Shown here piece after piece: positions 15,176 through 21,036 of a DNA stretch of 64,000 nucleotides. The DNA comes from a virus. The notes below the pieces were generated by a model. That model was not told the origin of the DNA, ran no database searches, and worked only from the letters and a program-made list of their open reading frames with translations. Positions within the stretch are counted from its first letter, which is position 1. Each line of letters begins with the position of its first letter. The translations under genes and the position numbers were made by a program. The stretch lies in IMG/VR virus record IMGVR_UViG_3300044647_001247, positions 1 through 64,000 of that record; one strand, written 5' to 3'.

Positions 15176-15665
15176 GTTCAATTAATAACTCACTCAATCT
15201 CTCTTTATAGAAAGATAAATCTATTTCTAATTGGTGAATTAATTCTTTCTGCTCAGTGTACCAAACACTATACTCTTTTGCATCAGAATCATTTTCTACA
15301 TTAAAAGGAGGAATACATAAATCATATTGAGCAGTAGTGAGTTCAGCAGATGTATCACTTATAAGCTTACGAACATCTTCTATTTTTGCTGAGATGTTAG
15401 TAATAAATGGTGTATCATCAGCAAGTAACAACTGAAATCCAGAATTACACACCATAAAGAAATCATCATCAGATTGAATAATATCTCCCACTGATGTACT
15501 TCTACAAGGAGTTATTGGATTCCAAGGCTCATCAAAATTCTGAGAAAGGTAGTAAGCTTCATCTAAAGAAATAGCTTCTACACAACCAACATACTTCCTA
15601 GGTTGTACATCAACTTCCTGAAATCCATTTGGTTCATAACAATGGTAAATTAAATACAGAGCCAT
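15165..15665 (-). CDS. Hypothetical protein (166 aa)
   Basis: The start at 15665 gives MALYLIYHCYEPNGFQEVDV. The longer frame (to 15746) adds 27 residues of no protein-like character and is rejected. The C-terminal third is a coiled coil ('KELIHQLEIDLSFYKERLSELL'). Function not recognised. The stop lies within the terminator. Confidence 0.65.
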   Translation of the reverse strand: MALYLIYHCYEPNGFQEVDVQPRKYVGCVEAISLDEAYYLSQNFDEPWNPITPCRSTSVGDIIQSDDDFFMVCNSGFQLLLADDTPFITNISAKIEDVRKLISDTSAELTTAQYDLCIPPFNVENDSDAKEYSVWYTEQKELIHQLEIDLSFYKERLSELLIEQSL

Positions 15666-15896
15666 ATAATTAGGGTTTTGGTGAATGAATGTAATATATA
15701 GCCATCTTATCCGCGACAAAAATTTCTTGATTGGTAATAGAAACAAATGAGAAAAAGTGTGGTTGTGTTACTACCATTCACACAACCACACATAAAACCT
15801 TGACAATCAACACATTACCATTGATTATCATTAGGGAATTCCGGCTTTTTGTTCTAGGGAACTTCAGGAAATCCGGATTACAACCTGATTGAGAGC
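15666..15896. other. Gene-free segment with a strong hairpin
   Basis: No ORF of note apart from the rejected extension of the downstream gene. It contains the terminator at 15749-15791 and GC-rich short repeats (CCGG near 15840 and 15873). Confidence 0.4.
15749..15791 (-). terminator. Intrinsic terminator, 12-bp perfect stem
   Basis: GTGTGGTTGTGT (15757-15768) and ACACAACCACAC (15780-15791) pair perfectly with an 11-nt loop. On the minus strand TTTTTCTC follows. It probably ends the transcript carrying the small ORF at 15897-15986. Confidence 0.8.
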
Positions 15897-15986
15897 CTAC
15901 GCACTACGTAGCTCTTCTGCTAATCTGATGGCAGCCATCATACTACCTACCAGAATCACAGTTCCGCTTGCTGTAATAGCAAACAT
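15897..15986 (-). CDS. Possible 29-aa membrane microprotein
   Basis: ATG at 15986 (minus) opens MFAITASGTVILVGSMMAAI, then RLAEELRS and a TAG stop. One hydrophobic helix followed by a short charged tail is typical of phage membrane microproteins. It is followed by a strong terminator. Support is coding logic only. Confidence 0.4.
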   Translation of the reverse strand: MFAITASGTVILVGSMMAAIRLAEELRSA

Positions 15987-16032
15987 GTATGTGTGAATGA
16001 ATAAATAAACAAATCATGTAACGTGTAGATGT

Positions 16033-16069
16033 AAAAGGAGAACCGTGGCTTTGTGCTCACGATCCTCCT
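16033..16069 (-). terminator. Hairpin downstream of the gene at 16097
   Basis: AGGAG/CTCCT (16036-16040, 16065-16069) and CGTG/CACG (16044-16047, 16058-16061) form a stem. On the minus strand TTTTAC follows. It lies behind another terminator, so it may be a backup. Confidence 0.5.
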
Positions 16070-16080
16070 TAGTAACGTCC

Positions 16081-16109
16081 TAAAGAAAAGCCACCCTTAA
16101 AGGGTAGCT
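16081..16109 (-). terminator. Terminator overlapping the stop codon of the gene at 16097
   Basis: On the minus strand AGCTACCCTT-TA-AGGGTGGCT is followed by TTTCTTTA. The TAA stop (16097-16099) forms the hairpin tip, as in the terminator at 15147-15175. Confidence 0.65.
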
Positions 16110-16333
16110 ACTTCTTTCACGTTCTGGTTGAATACCCAGTAACTGTCATAAGTACCTTTAGCCACGAATAATGGCTTTTGAAGATTAACCTTTTCTGCAA
16201 AGTATAGTCTGCCTGCAACTGTGTCTGCAAACATTCTACCTGTGCCTTGGTTTACTTTAATGTTTGCAATGCCATTTAGGTCTTTAAATGCTTGCAAACT
16301 GATACTGTCGAGTGTAGATTGAGTTGTGCTCAT
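16097..16333 (-). CDS. Hypothetical protein (78 aa), first gene of the left block
   Basis: An ATG at 16333 opens MSTTQSTLDSISLQAFKDLN. The beta-rich C-terminus has 'GRLYFAEKVNLQKPLFVAKGTYDSYWVFNQ'. It is the leftward gene nearest the strand switch, so it is likely expressed early from the divergent region. No family recognised. Confidence 0.65.
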   Translation of the reverse strand: MSTTQSTLDSISLQAFKDLNGIANIKVNQGTGRMFADTVAGRLYFAEKVNLQKPLFVAKGTYDSYWVFNQNVKEVATL

Positions 16334-16520
16334 TTTGATTTAAGTTTTAAGTTAACACTGAATTTAAGGGGGGTGCGGAGCTCAAAGAAGTCAGGAGGGG
16401 GACTTTAAATGGAGAGGTAACTACATCCTCTACTACACTATTTTCATAGGGGGGATGTAAATACAACCCCGGGGTTAGTTATACACATATAGAAGTATTT
16501 GTAAAATTTTTTATATAATT
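16334..16520. promoter_or_regulatory. Divergent, G-tract-rich strand-switch region
   Basis: Gene-free segment between divergent genes. It holds G runs on the + strand (G6 near 16369, AGGAGGGGGA near 16395, G6 near 16448) and CCCCGGGG near 16468, unlike the AT-rich surroundings. Divergent promoters are expected here; a replication origin or a G-quadruplex is possible but unproven. Confidence 0.5.
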
Positions 16521-16529
16521 TTGTTTTCT

Positions 16530-16733
16530 ATGGAAAAAGATATTATTGTATATACGGATTTAGAATCTCTTGTTTCTCTCTATGTAAATGGAGATCTTCC
16601 TTTAGAACAGATTGTATTTAAATACACTGTTCAGCCTGGAAGAGAAGCTTGGATACATATTGATGAATTAAAGAATCAAGTGAAGCTTGGGAGTGTCTAT
16701 CCACAGGCTAGTAATAAAAAAGGTAAAAAGTGA
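16530..16733 (+). CDS. Hypothetical protein (67 aa), first gene of the right block
   Basis: ATG at 16530 gives MEKDIIVYTDLESLVSLYVN; a TTG three codons earlier is less likely. A promoter-like AT stretch (GTAAAATTTTTTATATAATT, 16501-16520) ends just before the start, so the mRNA may have a very short leader. The protein is acidic with a Lys-rich tail. It ends in TGA. Function unknown. Confidence 0.6.
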   Translation: MEKDIIVYTDLESLVSLYVNGDLPLEQIVFKYTVQPGREAWIHIDELKNQVKLGSVYPQASNKKGKK

Positions 16734-16743
16734 TAAAAAATAT

Positions 16744-16762
16744 GTATATTGTATTATGAAGG
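16744..16762 (+). promoter_or_regulatory. Late-type promoter motif before the leader ORF and tRNAs
   Basis: GTATATTGTATTATGAAGG matches the repeated motif GTAWATTATTAATGNAGA seen before other rightward units (17200, 26402, 31681, 33275, 38770, 47051, 52758). Confidence 0.5.
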
Positions 16763-16830
16763 TGATGATTTCTATATGTAATGTTTTCTGTTTCTGGCAG
16801 CAGTCTGTCAGCCGGGAATATTATGTCTAG
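16756..16830 (+). CDS. Candidate leader peptide rich in Cys, Trp and Gln codons (24 aa)
   Basis: The ORF opens at ATG 16756 (or ATG 16765, preceded by GAAGGTG) and ends at TAG 16828-16830. Its middle reads CNVFCFWQQ, coded by TGT, TGT, TGG, CAG, CAG. The three tRNA genes directly downstream are exactly Trp, Cys and Gln. The Trp-Gln codons coincide with the first arm of a set of competing hairpins ending in a terminator. That points to a regulatory leader peptide. Seen: ORF, codons, hairpins, order. Inferred: function. Confidence 0.5.
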   Translation: MKVMISICNVFCFWQQSVSREYYV

Positions 16831-16883
16831 TTAATAATTATAATTAGTGTAGCCCGGTTAGAATAGCTCTAACCGGGTTTTTT
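16794..16883 (+). promoter_or_regulatory. Candidate ribosome-mediated attenuator upstream of tRNA-Trp/Cys/Gln
   Basis: Four arms can pair alternately. Arm 1 CTGGC (16794-16798, over the Trp-Gln codons) pairs with arm 2 GCCGG (16811-16815). Arm 2 AGCCGGG (16810-16816) can instead pair with arm 3 CCCGGTT (16853-16859), an antiterminator. Arm 3 otherwise pairs with arm 4, the terminator. A ribosome stalled on Cys/Trp/Gln codons would free arm 2 and allow read-through into the tRNA genes, as in trp-type attenuation. Free energies were not computed. Confidence 0.5.
16853..16883 (+). terminator. Intrinsic terminator just before the tRNA cluster
   Basis: CCCGGTTAGA (16853-16862) and TCTAACCGGG (16868-16877) form a 10-bp stem with a 5-nt loop, followed by six T (16878-16883). 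It stands 7 nt before tRNA-Trp. Confidence 0.9.
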
Positions 16884-16890
16884 GTTTTAT

Positions 16891-16963
16891 GTGGGTGTAA
16901 CTCAGTTGGTAGAGTGCTAGTCTCCAAAACTAGAAGTCCCAGGATCGTAGCCTGGCACCCATG
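16891..16963 (+). tRNA. tRNA-Trp (anticodon CCA)
   Basis: Acceptor GTGGGTG/CACCCAT, anticodon arm CTAGT-CTCCAAA-ACTAG and T arm CCAGG/CCTGG. The discriminator is G, as expected for tRNA-Trp. CCA is not encoded. Confidence 0.92.
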
Positions 16964-16970
16964 CATATAA

Positions 16971-17041
16971 GACACCATGGCCGAGTGATTAGGTGGCTGT
17001 TTGCAAAACAGTTAAGGACAGTTTGATTCTGTCTGGTGTCT
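16971..17041 (+). tRNA. tRNA-Cys (anticodon GCA)
   Basis: Acceptor GACACCA/TGGTGTC, anticodon loop TTGCAAA, T arm GACAG/CTGTC. The discriminator is U, the strong identity base for tRNA-Cys. CCA is not encoded. Confidence 0.9.
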
Positions 17042-17047
17042 CTATAG

Positions 17048-17118
17048 TTCTTCTTAGTATAACGGTAGTACAACAGATTTTGGCTCTGTTAGTTTTGGTT
17101 CAATTCCAAAAGGAGAAA
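17048..17118 (+). tRNA. tRNA-Gln (anticodon TTG)
   Basis: Acceptor TTCTTCT/AGGAGAA, anticodon arm ACAGA-TTTTGGC-TCTGT, T arm TTTGG/CCAAA. It is AU-rich but complete. CCA is not encoded. Confidence 0.88.
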
Positions 17119-17199
17119 CTAGCTTATACACATGTGTTAATAATTTACATATATACTTACAGAAGTTAAAACTAAATTTGGAGGGTTTAAACTTATTTA

Positions 17200-17218
17200 G
17201 TATATTATTAATGTAAAC
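17200..17218 (+). promoter_or_regulatory. Late-type promoter motif
   Basis: GTATATTATTAATGTAAAC lies 11 nt before the ATG at 17230 and is a near-consensus copy of the repeated motif. Confidence 0.6.
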
Positions 17219-17229
17219 AAACACTAATT

Positions 17230-17535
17230 ATGGTACATCATTGTAACATTCATTGCCGTAGTATAGATGCAGATAGTGCTAGACTGCTAGAACAAGAAGA
17301 CGGAGGTAAATGGATGCCCTATATGTTTTTATTAGAAATAGTCTTAGCATGTAAGCTGGCTTCAGATGATGAAGAAAGCTTCACTTACAACTGCACCACT
17401 ATTTTTATAGAAGGAGGAGATAGTTATATTATTGACACTCCCTTTGTAGAATTTTCTAAAATTTTTAAAGAATATTATCAAGCTTCCCCATCATCTGATT
17501 CTTCAGATTGTGGAAGTAATGATTTTGAATTATAA
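17230..17535 (+). CDS. Hypothetical protein (101 aa)
   Basis: ATG at 17230, directly behind a promoter motif, opens MVHHCNIHCRSIDADSARLL. The protein is acidic, with a middle 'FLLEIVLACKLASDDEES' and a Ser/Asp-rich C-terminus. It is the first gene of the packaging operon (17230-20917). Function not recognised. Confidence 0.65.
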   Translation: MVHHCNIHCRSIDADSARLLEQEDGGKWMPYMFLLEIVLACKLASDDEESFTYNCTTIFIEGGDSYIIDTPFVEFSKIFKEYYQASPSSDSSDCGSNDFEL

Positions 17536-17551
17536 ACCAAACATTTATTTT

Positions 17552-17812
17552 ATGAGCACAGAACAAGAAAAACAAAACATTCCTAGCAAGGAAGAAGTGA
17601 TTACATTTCTACAAGAACAAATTGAGGTGAAGAAGGTACAATTAGAACTTCAGAAGCTTAATACAGAACTGGCTGTTTCTAGAGCTGAAGAATTTAGAGC
17701 TATTGCCTTTATTGGACAAATGACTAATTCCCCGGAGGAAGAAGGTGATGAAAAAGAAGAGAATGAAAACCAAGAGCCATCTGCTCCACGTTCTTTAAAA
17801 AAAGTTAAATAG
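17552..17812 (+). CDS. Coiled-coil protein (86 aa)
   Basis: The start at 17552 gives MSTEQEKQNIPSKEEVITFL; an ATG at 17510 would overlap the previous gene and adds an unlikely leader. A helix rich in Gln, Lys and Leu ('LQEQIEVKKVQLELQKLNTEL') forms a coiled coil, followed by an acidic tail. It ends in TAG, 3 nt before the GNAT gene. Possibly a virion-assembly or scaffold accessory; function unknown. Confidence 0.65.
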   Translation: MSTEQEKQNIPSKEEVITFLQEQIEVKKVQLELQKLNTELAVSRAEEFRAIAFIGQMTNSPEEEGDEKEENENQEPSAPRSLKKVK

Positions 17813-17815
17813 CGT

Positions 17816-18253
17816 ATGAAAACAACTGTTCTTTATAAACTACGTGATTATAAGGAAGCGATGGTTTTTGAAAAAGAACATCCTTTGGAGCTTAGGTGGG
17901 ATTTTAAATACAAGTTTTATATGTTAACACAAAATGACAAATGTCAGGGAGTGTGGTTAAAACTAGGTAAGGAATTAGTAGCTGAAAGTGTATTAACTTG
18001 GCAAAGTGATAATGTTGTTAATATAGACAGTTTCACTGTTCTACCAGCTCATAGAGGAAAAGGACTTGGTTATGAAATGATCACCACCGTTTTAGATTGG
18101 TGTAAAGAAATGAAGTTTGAACATTTAATAGGGGAAGCTAGAAAAGGTGCTTCTTGGCACATTTTTGAAAACCTGGGAGCTTCCCCAGTTGTTCTGCATA
18201 AAAACTGGAACGGCACAGGAGAAGATTATATGAGTTTTAAATTGTCTGTATAA
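17816..18253 (+). CDS. GNAT-family N-acetyltransferase (145 aa)
   Basis: 'VVNIDSFTVLPAHRGKGLGYEMITTVLDWCKE' contains the acetyl-CoA pyrophosphate loop RGKGLG (about residues 82-87) after the typical beta-4 strand. 'LGASPV' near the C-terminus is the usual closing element. The first 60 residues are shorter than in many GNATs but complete in plan. The substrate is unknown; a host or virion protein is possible. It joins the next gene by TAATG overlap. Confidence 0.8.
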   Translation: MKTTVLYKLRDYKEAMVFEKEHPLELRWDFKYKFYMLTQNDKCQGVWLKLGKELVAESVLTWQSDNVVNIDSFTVLPAHRGKGLGYEMITTVLDWCKEMKFEHLIGEARKGASWHIFENLGASPVVLHKNWNGTGEDYMSFKLSV

Positions 18254-18624
18254 TGGCACTATTTAATCAAGTGGAAAAGAGAATGAAACTCACCACTTGG
18301 CAATCTGTAAAATACCAACTAATCACTTATTGCTATTTGTATAATATACAAGTGAGTGATGCTGATTTAGATTGTTTAACATTTCTGGCTCTTGAAGGAG
18401 AACAGGAGCTGACAAGTTTTTGCTTTAAAGCTTACGAAAAAAAGATTTTTTCTAGTACACAAAGTGTAAGAAACTGTCTTACAAAAGCAGAAAAGAAAAA
18501 CCTTATTAAGAAAGAAGGAAAGAATAAAAAGAAAATATACATTCATCCCGATCTAAAAATGATGGCCCAGGGTAATATATTATTAGATTTTAAATTCTTG
18601 TCTGTTGCGACCAAAGAAGGCTAA
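18253..18624 (+). CDS. Winged-helix-like protein (123 aa)
   Basis: The body has a helical region with 'FSSTQSVRNCLTKAEKKNLIKKEGKNKKKIYIHP', a helix-turn-helix followed by a basic wing. This fits a DNA-binding role next to the IHF-like and terminase genes, though the protein could also be a structural accessory. Starts by TAATG coupling and overlaps the next gene by 20 nt. Confidence 0.65.
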   Translation: MALFNQVEKRMKLTTWQSVKYQLITYCYLYNIQVSDADLDCLTFLALEGEQELTSFCFKAYEKKIFSSTQSVRNCLTKAEKKNLIKKEGKNKKKIYIHPDLKMMAQGNILLDFKFLSVATKEG

Positions 18625-19009
18625 AGAGTTTATACCAGATGTAGCAAATGAACTAAATCTACCTGTAAAAACTGTAGAAGATGTTATTTCCTACCACTGG
18701 GTAGAAGTTAGAAAAAACTTAAGTGCACTTACACATACAAGAGTGCACCTAACTAATTTAGGAGATTTTGTTATTAAGCATTGGAAGCTAGATGATAAGA
18801 TTCAAATGCTTGAGAGATTTGAAGAAAAGAATAGATTAAAAGGTATGCAACAAATAACAGCTCGTTATAAAACAGCAGAAAATTTATACGATCTTAAGAA
18901 CATGAAAACAATGTTAGATGTGGAACAACAAAGAGCAGATTTTGTAAAAATGCATAAACGTACAACATATGAGTCTACGAGAAAACATAATCAGAATTTG
19001 GAAAGCTAA
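18605..19009 (+). CDS. IHF/HU-like DNA-bending protein (134 aa), TTG start
   Basis: 'FIPDVANELNLPVKTVEDVISYHWVEVRKNLSALTHTRVHLTNLGDFVIKHWKLD' follows the HU/IHF fold: two helices, then the conserved 'V.L..LG.F' strand. The usual long DNA-binding arms are shortened, replaced by a helical C-terminus. An IHF-like gene in the packaging module is a known feature of crAss-like phages. It may bend DNA for packaging or regulation. No upstream ATG is available in frame; TTG at 18605 is the likely start. Confidence 0.75.
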   Translation: MRPKKAKEFIPDVANELNLPVKTVEDVISYHWVEVRKNLSALTHTRVHLTNLGDFVIKHWKLDDKIQMLERFEEKNRLKGMQQITARYKTAENLYDLKNMKTMLDVEQQRADFVKMHKRTTYESTRKHNQNLES

Positions 19010-19301
19010 AGGGCAGATACTTGAGGGAGTGACAAATAGCATATTTAAACGTGAAGATGTTGAACATATTGCTGAAGAAAGAATGAAGATTTGTCTTTTT
19101 TGTGATCTTTATACAGAAAATGATGATGGTTGTTTAGTTCCTGGAACCACTCCTTGCTGCAATGAAAAAATGGGAGGATGTGGATGTTCACTAAAGTTTA
19201 AAATAAGATCTCTTAGTTCTGAATGTCCAATGGGACATTGGAAATCTGAGATGACACAAGAAGAAGAGGATTTATTAAATCAAAAGCTAGGTCTTAATTA
19301 A
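18969..19301 (+). CDS. Cys-rich zinc-ribbon protein (110 aa)
   Basis: Two cysteine knuckles, 'CLFCDLY' and 'CCNEKMGGCGC', plus 'ECPMGHW' (about residues 43-92) form a likely zinc-binding domain. The pattern resembles the DUF6171-type small phage proteins. The first 40 residues are helical. It overlaps the IHF-like gene by 41 nt. Role unknown; nucleic-acid or protein contact is likely. Confidence 0.7.
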   Translation: MSLRENIIRIWKAKGQILEGVTNSIFKREDVEHIAEERMKICLFCDLYTENDDGCLVPGTTPCCNEKMGGCGCSLKFKIRSLSSECPMGHWKSEMTQEEEDLLNQKLGLN

Positions 19302-19306
19302 ATATT

Positions 19307-20137
19307 ATGGTAGTAAAATTTATTCCTGAAAACCACAAATATTATAGTTTAGAACCTGATGATATTTCTTGGTTAAGTGTCACTTCTTTTATTTCTAATT
19401 TTAAGCAACCTTTTGATGCAGATGCTATTGCTTTAAAATCTTCAAGGAGTAAAAAATCCAAATGGTATGGACTTACACCAGATCAAATTAAAGAAGCTTG
19501 GAAAAACGAAGCTAACAGAGCTACATCACTAGGTACATGGTATCATAATTGTAGAGAGAAAGATCTTTCTGAATTAAAAACAATAGAAGTTCACGGTGTA
19601 GAACTACCTGTTATAAACCCTATTGAAAAAGAAGGTGTCAAGTATTCTCCTAACCAAAAGCTTGCCAACGGTATTTATCCAGAACATTTTGTCTATTTAA
19701 AATCAGCTGGAATATGTGGTCAGTCAGATAAGGTTGAAGTGATTAATAATGAGGTGTATGTAACTGATTATAAAACAAACAAAGAAATTAAGCTAGAAGG
19801 TTATACTAATTGGGAAGGAGTTTCTCAAAAGATGTTTGCTCCTGTTTCACATTTAGATGACTGTCATTTAAATCATTATGCATTACAGCTTAGTATGTAC
19901 ATGTTTATGATTTTAAAACACAACCCCCGTCTTGTATTTGGTGGTATGACAATACACCACGTTTTATTTGAAGAAGTGGGTAAAGATAAATACGGAAATC
20001 CTATTACAGCTTTAGATTCTAATGGAGATCCTATTGTAAAAGATATAGTGCAATATGATATTCCCTATTTAAAAAAAGAAGTGATTTCTCTTATTCACTG
20101 GTTACAAGATAATAGACATAAACTAAAAAAAGTCTAA
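19307..20137 (+). CDS. PD-(D/E)XK nuclease (276 aa)
   Basis: The catalytic core is read as 'YHNCRE' (helix with His/Glu), 'EHFVYLKSAGICGQSDKVEVINNE' (Asp near residue 140) and 'VYVTDYKTNKEI' (D-x-K near residue 153), followed by the 'HLNHYALQLSMYMFML'-type Q/Y helix. This is the Cas4/RecB-like PD-(D/E)XK arrangement common near terminases of crAss-like phages. A role in recombination, replication or host-DNA degradation is likely. TAATG coupling to the next gene. Confidence 0.85.
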   Translation: MVVKFIPENHKYYSLEPDDISWLSVTSFISNFKQPFDADAIALKSSRSKKSKWYGLTPDQIKEAWKNEANRATSLGTWYHNCREKDLSELKTIEVHGVELPVINPIEKEGVKYSPNQKLANGIYPEHFVYLKSAGICGQSDKVEVINNEVYVTDYKTNKEIKLEGYTNWEGVSQKMFAPVSHLDDCHLNHYALQLSMYMFMILKHNPRLVFGGMTIHHVLFEEVGKDKYGNPITALDSNGDPIVKDIVQYDIPYLKKEVISLIHWLQDNRHKLKKV

Positions 20138-20391
20138 TGATAGTTCAGACAATACACGAAATAGTCAATCCATTTGATGTATATGAAAAAAAGCACGGAT
20201 ATGGTGTGGCATTATTTATGATTGCTGGAAGCATACATTCTAATCCACAGTTTATAGTGAAGTTTTATAAAACAGGCATACTTCGTACAGTGGACCAAAA
20301 TGATTTAGTAGTTTATGGTAATCCTACGGCCGGAGAGAAGCTTAACCCCGAAGGTATTCAGGTTACAAAACAAGACGTGGAGTGTCTCTAA
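20137..20391 (+). CDS. Hypothetical protein (84 aa)
   Basis: Coupled to the nuclease by TAATG. The text 'GVALFMIAGSIHSNPQFIVKFYKTGILRTVDQNDLVVYGNP' suggests a small beta-barrel-like domain, perhaps OB- or SH3-like. Function not recognised. Confidence 0.65.
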   Translation: MIVQTIHEIVNPFDVYEKKHGYGVALFMIAGSIHSNPQFIVKFYKTGILRTVDQNDLVVYGNPTAGEKLNPEGIQVTKQDVECL

Positions 20392-20401
20392 AGAAAAACA
20401 A

Positions 20402-20917
20402 ATGGTTAAATTATTTGACATACAGAATAGTAGGGTGATTCCAACAGAACACTGTTACACATTAAAGTTTTTAAAAAATATAATGGATGAATATCCAGAT
20501 GATTATTTAAAAATTTATTCCTATTTATTTTACATGACATGTCCTAGTCCGGACGTAAATCCATTTTTTGATGTACCAGAATCAGAAAAAGAAGAACTCA
20601 TTTTACAACAAGTTGAAGCTGACTTTTCGCCTGAAGAAGATCTTATTCTTAATGCTTTTGAAATGTGTAAAAAGCTCTACGAAACACCAACGTACAGAGC
20701 ATATGCTGGTATTAAAAGCATGCTTGATAGGTTTGCTAAATACATGGAGACCACAGAAATTGAACATGGTAGAGACGGTAACATTACAGCACTTGTTAAT
20801 GCCGCAGCAAAGTTTGAAGCAATACGTCAGAGCTTTAAAGGCACACTACGCGATCTGGAAGAGGAACAACAAAGCCAAGTGAGAGGTGGGCAACGTTTAA
20901 GTTATGATCAAGAATAA
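20402..20917 (+). CDS. Conserved protein before TerL, small-terminase candidate (171 aa)
   Basis: ATG at 20402 (MVKLFDIQNSRVIPTEHCYT) is chosen over a longer frame from 20315 that overlaps the previous gene. The sequence is helical and contains 'LYETPTYRAYAGIKSMLDRFAKYM' and 'EHGRDGNITALVNAAAKFEAI'. This is a pattern I associate with the gene upstream of the terminase in crAss-like phages. Position and helical content suit a small terminase subunit, but no HTH is obvious. The tRNA-Leu-like gene lies 3 nt downstream. Confidence 0.65.
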   Translation: MVKLFDIQNSRVIPTEHCYTLKFLKNIMDEYPDDYLKIYSYLFYMTCPSPDVNPFFDVPESEKEELILQQVEADFSPEEDLILNAFEMCKKLYETPTYRAYAGIKSMLDRFAKYMETTEIEHGRDGNITALVNAAAKFEAIRQSFKGTLRDLEEEQQSQVRGGQRLSYDQE

Positions 20918-20920
20918 CAA

Positions 20921-21013
20921 TGTAAGGTGGTGAAACTGGTAGACACGCCACCTTGTCTCGGTGGTGCTTTTACTAATAATAAAAGCTTGGACGTTCAAAT
21001 CGTCCCCTTACAG
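20921..21013 (+). tRNA. Leu-type class II tRNA carrying a GTC (Asp) anticodon
   Basis: Acceptor TGTAAGG/CCTTACA; Leu-type D arm (GTGAAACTGGTAGACAC); anticodon arm CCACC-TTGTCTC-GGTGG; variable arm GCTTTT/AAAAGC; T arm GGACG/CGTCC. The anticodon at 20955-20957 reads GTC. Class II shape with GTC is contradictory, since Asp tRNAs are class I. The discriminator is G (as in Ser and Asp), not the A usual for Leu. CCA is not encoded. Structure is intact, so it is probably functional; the amino acid it carries cannot be told from sequence. Confidence 0.85.
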
Positions 21014-21036
21014 CTTAAAAAACCCAATAGGGTTGG

